Below, piece after piece: positions 9,943 through 22,200 of a stretch of 64,000 nucleotides of DNA. The DNA lies in assembly GCA_034638255.1 (NCBI GenBank), contig JAWPGT010000039.1, forward strand, positions 124,001 through 188,000. The letters run 5' to 3'. The position numbers and the translations under genes were made by a program. The notes below the pieces were generated by a model. That model was not told where the DNA came from. It searched no databases and saw only the letters and a program-made list of their open reading frames with translations. Position 1 is the first letter of the stretch; every line of letters starts with the position of its first letter. The stretch comes from Coprinus comatus. Taxonomy: Eukaryota; Basidiomycota; Agaricomycetes; Agaricales; Agaricaceae.

Positions 9943-12900
9943 ATGTCCTCGAGTGATATGGATATTTATTCTAGTGATTCTAGTGACAACAACTCGGCTA
10001 GCAGCAATGGGTCAAATCATACTACGCATATCCCACAATTACTAGTGCCGAAGAAGGGGTACAATCCCATTTCCAAGAAGTATATCTGTGATTGTGCTTC
10101 ATGCAAGGAAACAGGCGTCGAAGTTGCACGAAATACATATTATGCACATCAAGCTAGGTTGCGAGGGGGTAAAGCAGCTGTAGAGGGATATGGTGAGGAA
10201 AGTATAGAGCTGGCACAGACTCAAATAAATGAATCAAGAACAGTACGTTTATATGGTTTATCCCAATAAATATGGTACTAACCGGTGATTAATGTAATTT
10301 GTGTACAGAATATTGGTTCTTCAGATACTTACTTTGCTGAACGTCCTGATGGTCATAGTGAGGACCTTGAACTTGGTTGGCCACATAACGATGAACATTA
10401 TGCACTACAAGACACCGACCCTCAAAATATTTCTCATTCTACACTACCATCTCTACCCATTCCTTTTCCCAACACAACTTCAAGTTCTGAAACATTATAC
10501 CCAAACTTACCTAGCTCTCTACCTCCCAACAATGATGAAATTGATGCCACAGAACCAGAATATCGGCCAGAACTATTAGACGATGAAGGGGAAGAACTTA
10601 CTGCACAGCCAATTAAACGAGAAAACCTCCGGCTTACCATGGAATGTATTCAGGCAATTAAAGATGCCACGTTGGAGGAGTCAAATATGCTACCTGCGGA
10701 TATTGAACTGATGGATAAACCAACAGAGCCAAGATGGAAACCAGAATACTACAAAGGACTAGATCTCTCACTCAAAATGTTTATGGCATCATCAAATGCA
10801 TCTGATCAAACATATACCTCTGTTATTAATGGTCTCAAAGAGTATTTCCCCAACGACAAACTCTTATCCCACTACCAAATCAAAAACCGGATTCGTGACC
10901 TTACTGGAGTTACTGAACTCATTCATGATATGTGTCCTAGTACATGTATTGCGTATACTGGACCTTTCAAGGATCTTGACTCATGCCCAACATGTGGTCA
11001 GTCCCGTTGGAAAGCAACTACAAATACCAAGGAAAGCACAAATAAAACACGTCAACCAGCACGAACATTTACCACTATTCCTATTGGTCCAGTTCTACAA
11101 GCTTTATATGCAGGGCCAGAAACAGCTAAGGCACTACGTTATCGTCGGATGAAGACAAACCATATTATACATGAATTACGCTCCCAGCGCAACAATACCT
11201 CTACACCACTCCTTTACGATGATGTCTTTTCCGGGATGGATTTTGTCCAACTTCATGCTGACAACGTTAGTCAAACAAATGACATTTGTCTTATGCTTTC
11301 TCTTGATGGTGCTCAACTATATGAGCATCGTCTCTCTGATTGTTGGATATATATATGGGTTATCCTGGATTTATCACCTGATCAGCGCTACAAAAAACGA
11401 TACGTTATTCCTGGTGGATTCATACCTGGGCCAAATAAACCTGGAAATGTGGAATCATTTCTATTTCCTGGTCTTCACCATATTTCTGCTTTGCAAAAAG
11501 CTGGTTTGAAAGTTTGGGATGCAGTGGAGAAGAAACAAATTTCTTGTCAGCCATTAGTTCTCTTAGGAACAGCAGATGCACCTGGGATGGTATACATTAG
11601 TGGCCAAGTTGGCCATAACGGTGCAAAGGGCTGCCGAAAATATTGTGATATAGAGCCTTGCTATAAACCAGGTTCTGGTCATTATTATCCTGTCCTTTTT
11701 CGCCCATATAATTATTTCATTCAAAACTCCTCACATCCCAACATTGACCTACAAACTATAAATCCTGTTTTTTCACAACATTGCTATGATCATAATCTTT
11801 CCGTTGTTCTTGCATCCACTGATTCTCCACATGACTATGAAAATCAATGTTGGGAAACAGGTATTTCCCAGCCAAGCATTTTTACTGGTCTCTACATCCA
11901 AACTCTTGGTGCTCCTGGTTCATTCCCACTTGATACAATACATCTTCTTGCGTTAAATATTCCCGATCTATTTATGAAACTCTGGAGAGGTGAATCAAAA
12001 TGTTCAAAACCAGATAAGGTTGAGCACTGGGAGTGGGCAACAAATCTCAGAGACAATGCAAAGTAGAGAACTCATGGAGCTCAGGTTGCAATGCTTCGCA
12101 AATATCTACCCTCAAGTTATGATCGGCCACCTCGAAACCCTGCAGAAAAACTAAAGAGTAGCTATAAAGCAGTTGAATTCAACACCTATTTCTATGGATA
12201 TCTACCTGCTCTTTTAATTGGTCTTCTTCCTAAACAATATCTCCTCAACTTTTACAAACTCGTTTGAGCTGTCTGTCTTATATCTCAGCAGTCAATTACT
12301 GAACAACAGCTACAAGAAGCCAAGACACTAATACTAGGGTTTCTTACTGAGTTTGAGGAGCTATATATTCAGAGGAGGATAGAATGTATACACTTTGCTC
12401 AACAATGTCTTCATACCCTTTGGCATATTCCTCATGAAATCCGAAAACTTGGACCCCCCTGTAATTATGCCCAATGGACAATGGAATGTTCAATTGGAAA
12501 TCTTGGCCAAGATATTCCACTCCATTCCAATCCATTTGCCAATCTATCACAGCGGGGGGTTTTACGTGCTCAAATCAATGCATTGATAGCGAAATATCCA
12601 GATCTTGCAAAGATATTAGAACCAGATGAAATGCCTCATGATACAATTGACCTTCAAGATGGTTTTTACCTCCTTCATATCCCTCAAGACAACAATCTAT
12701 ATATACTACAGTGGAATGAATACCAAGCTATTGCATTATATTTTCATAATAACAATATTGGGCTTCAAGTACCCAAGTCACTCCTCCGATATGGACGGCT
12801 TTGCCTTCCTAATGGCCATACTACTAGAGCAGCATGGAAAGAAGATAGCCTCGAAAGAACATCACATATGGTAAAGGTATGTTTATATATGTATTGCTTG

Positions 12901-13278
12901 AAAGTTAATAAAATGTTTTTTTTGTAGATTATCTATAAAAGTAATAACTCCAATCAAGCAATTGAAGAGCTTTTTGGAGAGGTATTTTTTTTTTTCAAGC
13001 TTGATATTTCTAACAATGATACTTGTGCTCTTGCAGTAGTATCATTGGCAGATCCATATGATCCACTTATTTGGAACCAATCATTTAATTCCCTTATGAT
13101 TTGCAAACACACTCAATACAAGCATCTTACAGTTATTGATGTTCATATGATTGATTCTATTGTTGCTTTTCTTCCACTTTCAACTTCCTCTACAGATGAA
13201 TTTTTTATTATGGAGGAACTTGGCCTTTCTGTTGTACTTGGTCTTGCTAGAAGTGGTCATAGCGAAGTAGAGCTTTAG
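9943..13278 (+). pseudogene. Tnp2-type (CACTA-like) transposase with nonsense codons
   Basis: Exon 1 (9943-10239) encodes an acidic N-terminus and a cysteine motif (CDCASCKETGVEVARNTYYAH) common at the start of these proteins. After a 70-nt intron a long exon carries CPSTCIAYTG, CPTCGQSRW, the Transposase_21 core (LSLDGAQLYEHRLSDCWIYI, IPGPNKPGNVESFLFPGLHH, GTADAPGM, GHNGAKGCRKYC, GSGHYYPV, ETGISQPSIFTGL) and DTIHLLALNIPDLFMKLWRG. This superfamily cuts and pastes CACTA/EnSpm-like DNA elements. It is inactivated by TAG at 12064 (a Trp is likely) and TGA near 12266 (an Arg is likely), after which the frame continues to about 13278 through two more introns, one of which does not splice cleanly. 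I could not find terminal CACTA repeats for the element. Confidence 0.85.
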
Positions 13279-14205
13279 CCTAATCTAGTAAGTTAACTAC
13301 TATATCCATTTATCTGACAGCTTTCATCTGACAGCTTATAAAATAAGCTTGATATTATACTCAAACATCTTTCGACTCTTTTTCAGTCTCCCACCATCTC
13401 TGTACTTTTTTTCCCCTTTCATAAACCCTCCACTATACAATTGCTTGAAGAATCAAGACTTTTAAAAATGGATTCCAACTCAGATAGTGACTCTGACATG
13501 GTATGTCAATTAAATTAAGTGCATAGATTTGGTTATTTTAATATTGGAACAGCATTGCAAAAAACCTATGGCCTCAAATGCTTTTTTTTTCTGTCCTTAT
13601 TCACAAATAGCACCAATCCATCCAGAACCAATGTCTTTGAATTCTACTGTTATTCATTCTTCTTTATTATCATCAGAAAATCTCCAAAAAATCCTTCTTA
13701 ACCACCAGCAAGATATTACCAAGCTTCTTCAACATCAAAGCAAACAGCTAGATGAATATCTCCATATGTTTAATAAGTGCATTATTGGTCTTAGTTTCTT
13801 TTAGTTTGAAAATAAACAGGATTTTACAGTATATTAACAACCAAGCTTGATGCCATCAATACAACTCTCAGCAGCTTGACAACACAAATCAACAATATTC
13901 CCTGTGAGAAAATTCTCAAACATCTCAAACATTCTCGTGATACTCAACATGCTGGTTCTGAAGGCTTTTGTTATCAAAAACTCAAAGGATCTCCACGACC
14001 ATTAACACAACCAGAAAACTTCCCTTTTCATGTTTTTTGGCATCAAAAAGATTGGAACATGCATTACAATTCTAATCCACCATCGGGAACATATATAGTA
14101 AACAAAAATGGAGATCTTCTCAACTCACTTCAAATTGAAGCACTTCATCGAGATGCACGATCCATCTGGACTAACCTTGCAAACTATGTTCCATATGGTC
14201 AACAT

Positions 14206-14582
14206 TGTTGGAAAGATGGACTATTATTAGATAGTCACATGACACTTTTTCATTAGTTTCGTTTCACTCTAGTATTACTCTCTTGCATTATATGGCAGCT
14301 TCTTATTGGTTGAGTTAGTGTTTCACTTATGTGTTTCAACTCCTGTATTGTCTCCTGTTTCATGTATAATTACCTGACACGTAGTAGACACCTGACTCCT
14401 TTTTAGTCGTAGCATGGACCATTCTATTATCATATAAATAGTGTACTTGTTGTAGTATTACTTTCTTCAGTTCCAATAACTACTACAACTTGCCTCTCAC
14501 AAGCCCCTACAAACATACTAACTACTACTCTGTATGTCTACTACTATGTCTACTATGACTTGTATTCATGCTCACTTCAACA
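14206..14582 (+). mobile_element. Solo LTR, 377 bp, 5-bp TSD
   Basis: Starts TGTTGGAAAG and ends CTTCAACA, flanked by AACAT at 14201-14205 and 14583-14587. It is the same family as the solo LTR at 810-1189 but with a different TSD, so the two are independent insertions. It contains a TATATAA-like stretch (ATCATATAAATAG near 14430) that fits the LTR promoter. It lies inside an exon of the Tnp2 partner gene. Confidence 0.9.
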
Positions 14583-15429
14583 AACATTTTTCCAAGTTAT
14601 CAGAACCTTTCAAGGACCACTACTACTCGAGAATATATGAGAAATGTCCATTTTTGAATCTTTGCTACAAGCATTGGAAAGCTAACCAAGTTGGAACAGA
14701 ATCTTACCGCAACTGGTATAAAACTCACCATCCAGAACAAGCTGATATCAAAGGAAAACATAAAGCAAGTTTAAGCATAGTAGAGAGTAAGGCAAAGAAG
14801 GCTAGGAATACAATAGAGACTGGAGATGAAGTACATGTTCAAGTTCTAAAACTTTTTCAATGTTTTTTGATGTTTTTTTAATGCTATATATATATATAGA
14901 ATTTACCACCAAGTTTTCCGAATACACCATCAACGTCTCAAACTCAATTTACACCAAGCTCATTTGTACCTGCCCATCATTTACAAGTATGTGATGACAT
15001 ACAACTCAAGTATGAGAGATATGGCTTTGACTCAGATTCATCTCTTCAACCAGCCTCAGGCCAACAGGCCAAGATGGACCAGAGAGCTTTCGATCCCCCC
15101 TACTCCTACCCCCCAGCAGGATTACCATACTCGACCCTTGATCATCTCCAACTCACTCCAACACCTTGCTCAGCAAGTCCAACATCCAACTCCAGCTTTA
15201 TCTCCAACTCCAACCTCCCAAATACTCCCAAACAAAATACTCTACCACTCTCTACATCTGCAAATGACTGGGACAATGAGATCGAGTACTGTTCAAGGAA
15301 TACAGAAGACTCTAGGACTATCTCAAGCTCAAGCTCCCAGGATGGTACAGCTGGTAGCCCAGGGCAAGGCTATTATGTCACCTCAAGGTAAAGTTTTCTA
15401 TCTGGTTCTTACTCAATGATAATAACCAG

Positions 15430-15600
15430 TACTGCCAGCAACACCAGCACCAGCACCAGCACCAGCACCAGCACCAGTATCAGCACCAGTACCAGCACCA
15501 GCACTAGTGGTAGTACCAGCAATACCAGCACCAATGCTAGTATCAAAAACAGTACCACAAGTACCAGTGGTTCCCATACCAATGCCAACACTGGTTCCAA
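15430..15600 (+). repeat. AGCACC-type microsatellite coding Ser-Thr repeat
   Basis: A run of degenerate ACCAGC hexamers that in the partner-gene frame reads (Ser-Thr)n, grading into SGS/NTSTNAS. The opposite strand gives an artefactual Leu-Val ORF. It may be an unstructured tail; length is likely to vary between strains. Confidence 0.8.
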
Positions 15601-15610
15601 CAACTCTAGC

Positions 15611-15828
15611 TGTTAAAACAATTGTGTAGCATGTGTTGCATGGGTAGGTACAACTGACTTACTGAGTGTGAGGTGGTTGTTGCAGTAAGAGGAACTGAAG
15701 TATATAATGCATCTAATACAAGGTTTATATACTATTCTACGTTGGTCCATGCAAGAATATATTAGGTCACATGTTCATCAGCTTGATGCCATAGAGAATG
15801 TCATTGTAGAACTAATAATAGTTCAACA
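15611..15828 (-). mobile_element. Copia A 3' LTR
   Basis: On the minus strand it starts TGTTGAACTATTATTAG and ends GTTTTAACA, 218 bp. Directly upstream on the minus strand is a purine tract (TTAGGGGAG), the plus-strand primer site. Same family as the longer LTR of copia C (27897-34945). The outer flank is CTAGC (15606-15610), the last bases of the Tnp2 partner gene; the matching TSD cannot be checked because the other end of the element is not in the window. Confidence 0.85.
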
Positions 15829-15864
15829 CTCCCCTAAATACCAACATGGCAGCTAAATAGCACC

Positions 15865-18755
15865 TTATGTTGGGACCATATTATTTGAGCGCTTGGCAGC
15901 GCTATATGTGGGATTAGAAAACTCCAACCCATAATAGTTATCACAGAAGTATTCAAACTTCACGCGTTCTAGATTCTTCGTGAGAAGATCAGCAGGGTTC
16001 TCAGTGCCTGGAATAAAATAGAGCTGAACCTTCTTTTCATCAATTACTTGACGAATGAAGTGGAAAATGATGTCTATGTGTTTTGATCTCTTTTCAATGG
16101 CAGGATTTTGTGTGATAAAGAGAGAGCCCATATTGTCTCCACAAATATCCATTGGTTCATTGTTATGTAAACCAAGTTCAGTCATTAGGCTTCTGATCCA
16201 GATGGACTGACGACTACAATCGGAAATAGCCATGTACTCAGCCTCTGTGGACGATAATGCAATAGTCTTCTGTGATCGACTGACCCAGGCTACTAGACAG
16301 GATGCAACAGTGGATAGATAACCAGTTTGGGATCTTCGAGTAGAAGGATCACTAGCCCAATCAGAATCACTATAAGCAATGAAGCCCTCATTACCAGCAC
16401 CATTAAGCATCATTCAATATTCTTGAGTTGCTAAGAGGTATCTGCAAATGTAGAGAGCTCTACACAAATGTTCTTCAGTAGGGTTGTGTGAATGTTGACT
16501 TAGCTTAGTCACAGCAAACAAAATGTCCAGATGCATGCCAATAGCAATGTACAACAGTGATCCGATCACCTGTTGGTACCTAGAACGGATGGAGGAGTTG
16601 ATTGGCTTGTCATTGGGAACTGGATAGTACCCTTCTGGCAGCAGAGTTCATGCCAGTTTGGTATCACAGTCAGAGCCAGTGATTTTAAACCTTTCCAGGA
16701 TCTTCTCTAAATAAGCACATTGATCAAGGTAGATCTTTTGATTAGCCTGATCTCTCCTGATGTGTATACTGAGAAATTCTTTGACTTCTCCAAGGTCGCA
16801 GCATTCCCACTTTTTCATGAACTCTCCTTTAAGCTTTTTAAGCAGGGTGGAGTCATTTCCCATAAAAAGTATGTTGTCAACGTACACAACAGCAATGACA
16901 AACTTGCCATCTTTTTGACAATATATATAAATACTGAGTTGGTTCATGGAAGATGCCATCTCCTTCCACCAGGCCAAGCTGGCTTGTTTAAGGCTGTACA
17001 ATGCACGTCGTAACCTCTACACCATATGTTCTTTGCCCTTAAGTTTGAAACCTTTGTGTTGATCCATATAGATTTCCTCATCCAGTTTGCCATAGAGATA
17101 TGCTGTCTTTACATTGACAGATTCAATATCCCAGTCTTCAAGGGCGGCTAGCCCAAGCAGGATTCGAGCGGACTCATATCTAACTACTGGAGAAAATAGT
17201 TCGTCAAAATTGATGCCCTTGATTTGAGAAAATCCTTTAGCAACTAGTCTAGCACATTTGCAACCGTCACTCTTTTCATTAAAGACCCATCTATTTTTTA
17301 TGGTTCTTCTTCCTTCTGGAAGTTTCACCAACTTGTAAACTTGTCACTTTTTAAGCGCAGCTAGTTCTTCGAGACAAGCTTCATGCCAGTGTTTGCATTC
17401 CTCCAGATTCAATTTTACTAGATCATGGAATTGCTCAGGAACTGTTGTGGAACTTGCCTTGCCCAATAAAAAGTTCATCAATTCTAACCCCCCTTCCTTA
17501 GTTATCCATTGAATCTTACAATCTTTGTCTTCTTCCATTGCGTCAGGGTGTTGTTCCCTCACATATTGCCATGAGGCATCCTCGTGTTGTCTGCGTATTT
17601 CATTGTGACGTTCTCAGATTTCTTTGGGTGGAAGTTGATGTGGATTTGCCAGATTAGGGCGATCTCATTGATTTCGGATTCTAAAATCATATCCATGGAG
17701 ACAAACTCTCCCCTGGGGTGGTAGAGGTTCATTGTGATTGTAATCTGGTAGGATTTCAGACAGATGTGTTCTCTCCCCATAAACGTTACCTTCTCTAAAT
17801 GGAACAAACTTTTCTCTGCCAGAACGGCAAGGTAAAGGTTCAACAGGTCTAGTTAAGTGTTCAGGTCGTTTAGGTGATGGAGAAATGGGACAGGTGGAGT
17901 CAGTCCTAGGAGCAGGGCTTGGACTAGGTTGACGAATTGGTGATCCTGGATCAGTGTATGATAACTTGTTATCATCATCTTCATCAGATACTTCCTCAAC
18001 TGTTGGTTTCCTGGGAGTAGGTTTACTCGGACTGGGAATAGGAGGTTTTTGAGAAGTAGATGGTCCGGGGATCGGACCTTACAGTCTAGGCGTTGGGGTT
18101 CTATCACTGTTGTCTTGTTGAGATGTGTCCATAGGATCATCAGGATAAAGATCAGGTGTAGTATCCTCATCATCTTCATCAGACGCTGGAGGAGGAGGAT
18201 TTATTTTGGGGTTTTTATTAGAACCGGAGTCCTTACATTTTTCATGATCTGGCTTGCATTTGGGATACCAGCCCTTGTCAAAAATAGCTGTTTTTGCAGT
18301 ATAAATAACATTTCCTTTCTGGTGTTGCATAAACGTAAAGTTAGCGCCAGCATAACCAAGGAAGATCATTAATTCAGATCTGGGAGATAATTTGTCATCC
18401 CTTGATTCCTTTGGAATGAAAATGTAGGTTACACAGCCAAACACGTGAAGCTCAGATAAATCTGGCTTTTTCCCTGTTACCATTTCCATGGGAGTTTTCC
18501 ATTCAAGACATTTGATGGGAGTTCTATTATAACAATGAACTGCTGTGTTAAGGGCAAATTCCCACCAAGAATCTGGTAAGCATGCAGTAAGTCGCATGGC
18601 CTGCACCTTTTCCTGAAGTGTGTGGTTCAGTCTTTCTGCTCTACCATTCTGCTGGTGTATATGTGGTGCAGACGTCTCATGTACTATCCCTTTTGAGTAA
18701 AGGAATTCCTCAAATTTCTTAGAGACATACTCTCCACCATTGTCAGTCTGGATAC
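15865..18755 (-). pseudogene. pol: Copia A polyprotein: integrase, RT, RNase H (defective)
   Basis: Minus-strand order: integrase core from TDNGGEYVSKKFEEF and HETSAPHIHQQNGRAERLNHT, NRTPIKCLEWKTPMEM; acidic/proline linker; RT from RTIKNRWVFN, GFSQIKGINFDELFSPVVRYES and VVYVDNILFMGND; RNase H from GFIAYSDSDWASDPS, ALSSTEAEYMA, SKHIDI and PGTENPADLLTKNL. This is the Ty1/copia order (IN before RT). It is dead: the RT YVDD box reads YVDN, and stops occur at several sites, for example TGA at 16648-16650 where copia B has CGA (Arg). The amino part (gag, protease, start of integrase) was separated by insertion of copia B at 18756. Confidence 0.88.
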
Positions 18756-19179
18756 TGTTGAAAGCAATATGTAGACAAGTAAAGTGTGTCATTGGGTAGG
18801 TACTCACAGTTATATGAGAAGGTGGATAGTGTTGTAGAAGGGCGAGGAGAGCAAGAAAGGTAGTATAAGAACTGTAGAAATAAAGTACATGATAATGCTC
18901 TTTATATCCTCTAATGCTATGGTCCATGCTCACTAATCCTAAGGTCATGTGTAACTATGCTTTCTAACATGCATACAAAGCATGGAGGTGAAACACTAAT
19001 CTACTTAGTAATGAACACTGAGAGATTATTCAGCAATATATAATAAGTGCTATATATAAGTGTCTATGTCAGTGCTTAGTGAGTGTCTAACCCAGTGCTT
19101 AGTAGAGCGGCTAAGTCAGCGCTTAGTGAGCGGCTATGTAAGTGCTTGGTAAGCAGCTTAATTAGTAATTGCTTCAACA
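18756..19179 (-). mobile_element. Copia B 3' LTR, inserted in copia A integrase
   Basis: 424 bp; on the minus strand it starts TGTTGAAGCAATTAC and ends GCTTTCAACA. A purine tract TTCAGGGGAG precedes it on the minus strand. The outer flank is GATAC (18751-18755), the presumed TSD inside copia A. It contains imperfect tandem repeats of GCTTAGTGAGCGGCTA-type units between 19070 and 19150. Related LTRs are at 53879 and 63595. Confidence 0.82.
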
Positions 19180-19199
19180 CTCCCCTGAACTCGAATGTG

Positions 19200-20619
19200 G
19201 CAGCTAAGTAATAAGCGTGTAATTCAGATCATATTTATTGAGCGCTTGACAGTACTAAAGGTGGTTGAAGAAAACTCTAAACCATAGTACTTATCACAGA
19301 AGTATTCAAACTTCACTCAACTGAGATTCTTTGTGAGAAGATCAGCAGGGTTTTCAGTACCAGGAATTTTAAATAACTAGATGGTCTTTTCTTCAATACA
19401 ATGGCAGATAAAGTGGTATTTGATATCAATGTGCTTTGATCATTTTTCCACAGCTGCATTCTGCGCTAAGAAAATCGAGCCCATATTATCACCACAAATT
19501 TCCATAGGTTGACCATTGTGTAGACCCAACTCAGTCAATAAACTCCTAACCCAAATGGCTTGACAGCTACAATCAGAGAGAGCCATATACTCAGCCTCAG
19601 TCGAAGACAAGGCAATAGTCTTCTGCACTTGACTTACCCAAGAAACAGGGCAGGAGGCAATAGACATCATATACCTAGTCTGTGATTTGCAGTTACTAGG
19701 ATCACTTGCCCAGTCCAAGTCACTGAAGGTAATACAACCTTCACCTCCTCCTCCATCAAGTGTTAAACGGTATTCCCAAGTTGCTAAGAGGTAACTACAA
19801 ATGTATAAACCACACCAGAGGTGTTCCTCAGAAGGGTTATGAGCCTGTTGACTCAATTTGGTAACTACATAACCAATATCAGGTTGCGTACCAATCATGA
19901 TGTACAACAGTGATCCAATCACCTATTGGAAACAAGTTTGAATGGTTGCATTGACAGGAGTGGTATTCAGAACCAGGTGATAACCTTCAGGCAGCAGAGT
20001 TCGTGCCGGTTTGGTATCTCGAGATCCACCAGTGATCTTAAATCATTCAAGGACCTTATCCAGATAATCACACTGATCCAGATAGATCTTCCAATTTGCT
20101 CTGTCTCTGCGAATGCACATACCAAGGAATTCTTTCGTCTCCCCTAGATTGCGGCATTCCCATCGCTTCATGAATTCTCCTTTCTTCTTTTTCAGAAGGG
20201 CAGAATCATTTCCCATGAATAAGACATCATCAACATAAACAATGGCTATTACTAGCTTCCCATTCTTATTGCAATGAATGTATACACCAGCATCAGATTT
20301 GCATCGACTGAAGCCTAGGTTTTTCATGGAAGTTGCCATTTCCTTCCACCAGGCCAGTCTGGCTTGTTTAAGGCCGTACAATGCATGATGTAACCTCCAA
20401 ACCATTCCCTCCTTTCCCAGCTTCTTGAAACCTTCAGGTTGTTCCATGTAGATTTCTTCATCCAGTTTTCCATACAGGTATGCAGTTTTCACATCGACAG
20501 ACTCAATATTCCAATCCTCTAAAGCCACAAGGCTGAGAAGGATATGAGCTGACTCATACCAGACCACTGGAGAGAATAACTCATCAAAATTGATACCTTC
20601 AACTTGAGAGAAACCTTTT
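19200..20619 (-). pseudogene. pol: Copia B RT and RNase H part (defective)
   Basis: Minus strand: GFSQVEGINFDELFSPVVWYES, YGLKQARLAWWKEMA, VYVDDVLFMGND (RT box intact here), then KPARTLLPEGY, LTLDGGGGEGCITFSDLDWA, ALSSTEAEYMALSDCS, CGDNMGSIFLAQNAAVEK. Stops include TGA after VEK and after KVLE, both where copia A has Arg. The start of this fragment abuts gypsy 1 at 20620; the rest of B resumes at 26283. Confidence 0.87.
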
Positions 20620-20923
20620 TGTAAGGGGACCTTCCTCACTGACCCTTACACTGACACACCGACTACCGACCAATCCTCCGATGTTCCGACTTCCATCGGA
20701 ACACCTCCCGACTCCACGCTTTCACGACTTGCCCCCTCACGTGACTCGTCCCCCATTGTTCCCATTGTCCATGTTACAACATCCCTCTGGACAATAGCTG
20801 GTGTCTCTGTTTGTATAGTAGTATATATTGTGTGTAGCCTGTGCGAGTGAATCCCCAACTCTTTCTCTTTGGATTCCTCACTAGTCGTCAGGCCGTTCGT
20901 CGCTGACGTGAGTCACCCTTACA
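20620..20923 (+). repeat. Gypsy 1 5' LTR
   Basis: 304 bp, TGTAAGGGGACC to CACCCTTACA. A TATA-like GTATATATTG at 20821-20830 lies about 35 nt upstream of AACTCTTTCT (20857-20866), a likely transcription start. It differs from its own 3' LTR at about 15 positions plus an 8-bp CACACCGA duplication, but from the 5' LTR of gypsy 2 at only about two. Confidence 0.92.
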
Positions 20924-20939
20924 GAAGAAAGAGTTCTTC
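20924..20939 (+). promoter_or_regulatory. Putative self-priming PBS
   Basis: Two bases after the 5' LTR, AGAAAGAGTT (20926-20935) is the exact reverse complement of AACTCTTTCT (20857-20866), which sits about 35 nt after the LTR TATA box, where the mRNA 5' end is expected. Tf1/sushi-type fungal chromoviruses prime reverse transcription with their own mRNA 5' end in this way. I see no obvious tRNA match. The same pair is present in gypsy 2 (PBS at 48996-49005). Inference from complementarity only. Confidence 0.55.
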
Positions 20940-21030
20940 AAGAGGCTAGCATCGCTGGACAGACCAGCCCTGTTTGCCACAACAGAAGACTTCCCACCAA
21001 CGCACCCCTCTATCCCTCACTTGCTAAACC

Positions 21031-22200
21031 ATGACCAATCCAGCACCGCCCCAGCCGACTTGGAATGAAATCGTTGAAGGCACCTTCCACGAGCTTTGGG
21101 CATCGCTTGATGCTCTACAGCAGCAAGTAGAAGCTACCGAATCCACTTCCGCCACCACTGCTAATGTACTTGCCACCATCACCACCCAACTCTCCACACT
21201 CATTTCGGCCTCTCAGACCACCCCTTCACCTGCTACCCCTGCGACGCCAACTCCTCCATCTCCCCCCAAACATCCATGGACATTCCGAGGACGAGTCGCT
21301 ACGCCACCCGATTATGATGGCAACTGCAAGACAGGCCAGGCCTTTCCTCAACGCCTGTAACCTGTACATCCGACTCTCAGGTGAATTCCAGTTGGACAAA
21401 GAAAAGATGCTCTGGGCCATGTCTTACATGAGGAGCGGTCAGGCTGCTACATGGATAGAAGAGATATTTAGGTTGGAATCACAGGTCGGAAACTTGCCTT
21501 TTGAGGATTGGGAGGACTTCAAAACCCAGTTCAAGGCTCGCTTCTTGCCAATTGACACCGAGTTGGAAGCGGTTATCACATTGGAAGGAGATACTTACTT
21601 CCAGAAGGATCGGACTTTGGAGGATTACCTGGACACCTTCAAAGCACTCATTTCAGCATCTGGGTACACCGACCGGAAGGTTACTGTTGTCAAGTTTCGT
21701 CGAGGTCTTCACACCAACTTGGCTGACTCCATTGCCACTATGACCTTGGCCGACCCTCCGACTCTGATCCCGATGGCTGGTATCGCACAGCCACCTGCTT
21801 TGAAGCTTCCCGACTTGCCAATGTTGCATTCAAGGCAAATCATCACCCTGTGCCACCGCCAGCTCCCAAACCCATTTTTCACTCCTTCCCAAAACCCCCA
21901 CCTCATCCAACTCCCCTGATTCCCCTACCGATGTTCGCCCATGTAATGCCGATGCCTGGGAACCTGACTCTGATGGACATTGATGTGTCCAAACTTTGTA
22001 ACCTGACTCCTTCCACCTGCTATCGATGTAAGCAGCCTGGACACATCAAGGGAGATTGCCCCTGACACTTTGATGTCCGGCTTATGACCTTGGAAGAGAA
22101 GGATGAGTTGCTGATGAACCTGTTGGCAGAGAAAGATGTTGCCAACGTTGGAAGGCAGTCGGAAGGGTCGGTGGAAACAGATACGCAGGATTTTTGGTAA
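21031..22200 (+). pseudogene. gag: Gypsy 1 Gag
   Basis: Begins MTNPAPPQPTWNEI, with a proline/threonine-rich N-terminal third, a retrotransposon Gag core (FLNACNLYIRLSGEF, MSYMRSGQAATWIEE, FEDWEDFKTQFKARF, TYFQKDRTLEDYLDTFKALI) and a CCHC zinc knuckle CYRCKQPGHIKGDC near 22018. Gag forms the virus-like particle and binds RNA. Compared with gypsy 2 there is one extra T near 21345 and one missing G near 21750, both in homopolymers. A TGA at 22063-22065 follows the knuckle where Arg is expected; the frame then runs to TAA at 22198. Confidence 0.88.

Larger units (their letters stand above)
13468..15616 (+). pseudogene. Tnp2-element partner gene, unknown function, disrupted
   Basis: Starts MDSNSDSDSDM (13468-13500), then an intron to 13552 and an exon with a heptad-like helical stretch (ENLQKILLNHQQDITKLLQHQ), another intron near 13780-13850, then RDARSIWTNLANYVPYGQH. 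The 377-bp solo LTR at 14206-14582 interrupts it; without LTR and one TSD the frame continues as FSKLSEPFKDHYYSRIYEKCPFL and CYKHWKANQVGTESYRNWY. The last exon is Pro/Ser-rich and ends in a Ser-Thr repeat. Its position 190 bp after the transposase, same strand, suggests it belongs to the same element; partner ORFs with this C-Y-x-H-W-K-A type block accompany Tnp2 genes in other agaricomycetes (from memory). The terminal Cys-stop is supplied by the copia A LTR, so the true 3' end is lost. Confidence 0.6.

Noticed and set aside
15409..15603. Minus-strand Leu/Val repeat protein
   Set aside because: It is the reverse reading of the AGCACC microsatellite that codes Ser-Thr on the plus strand.
18079..18948. 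A 289-aa integrase protein starting MTLGLVSMDH
   Set aside because: The first about 64 residues are translated copia B LTR; the true copia A integrase resumes at 18755.
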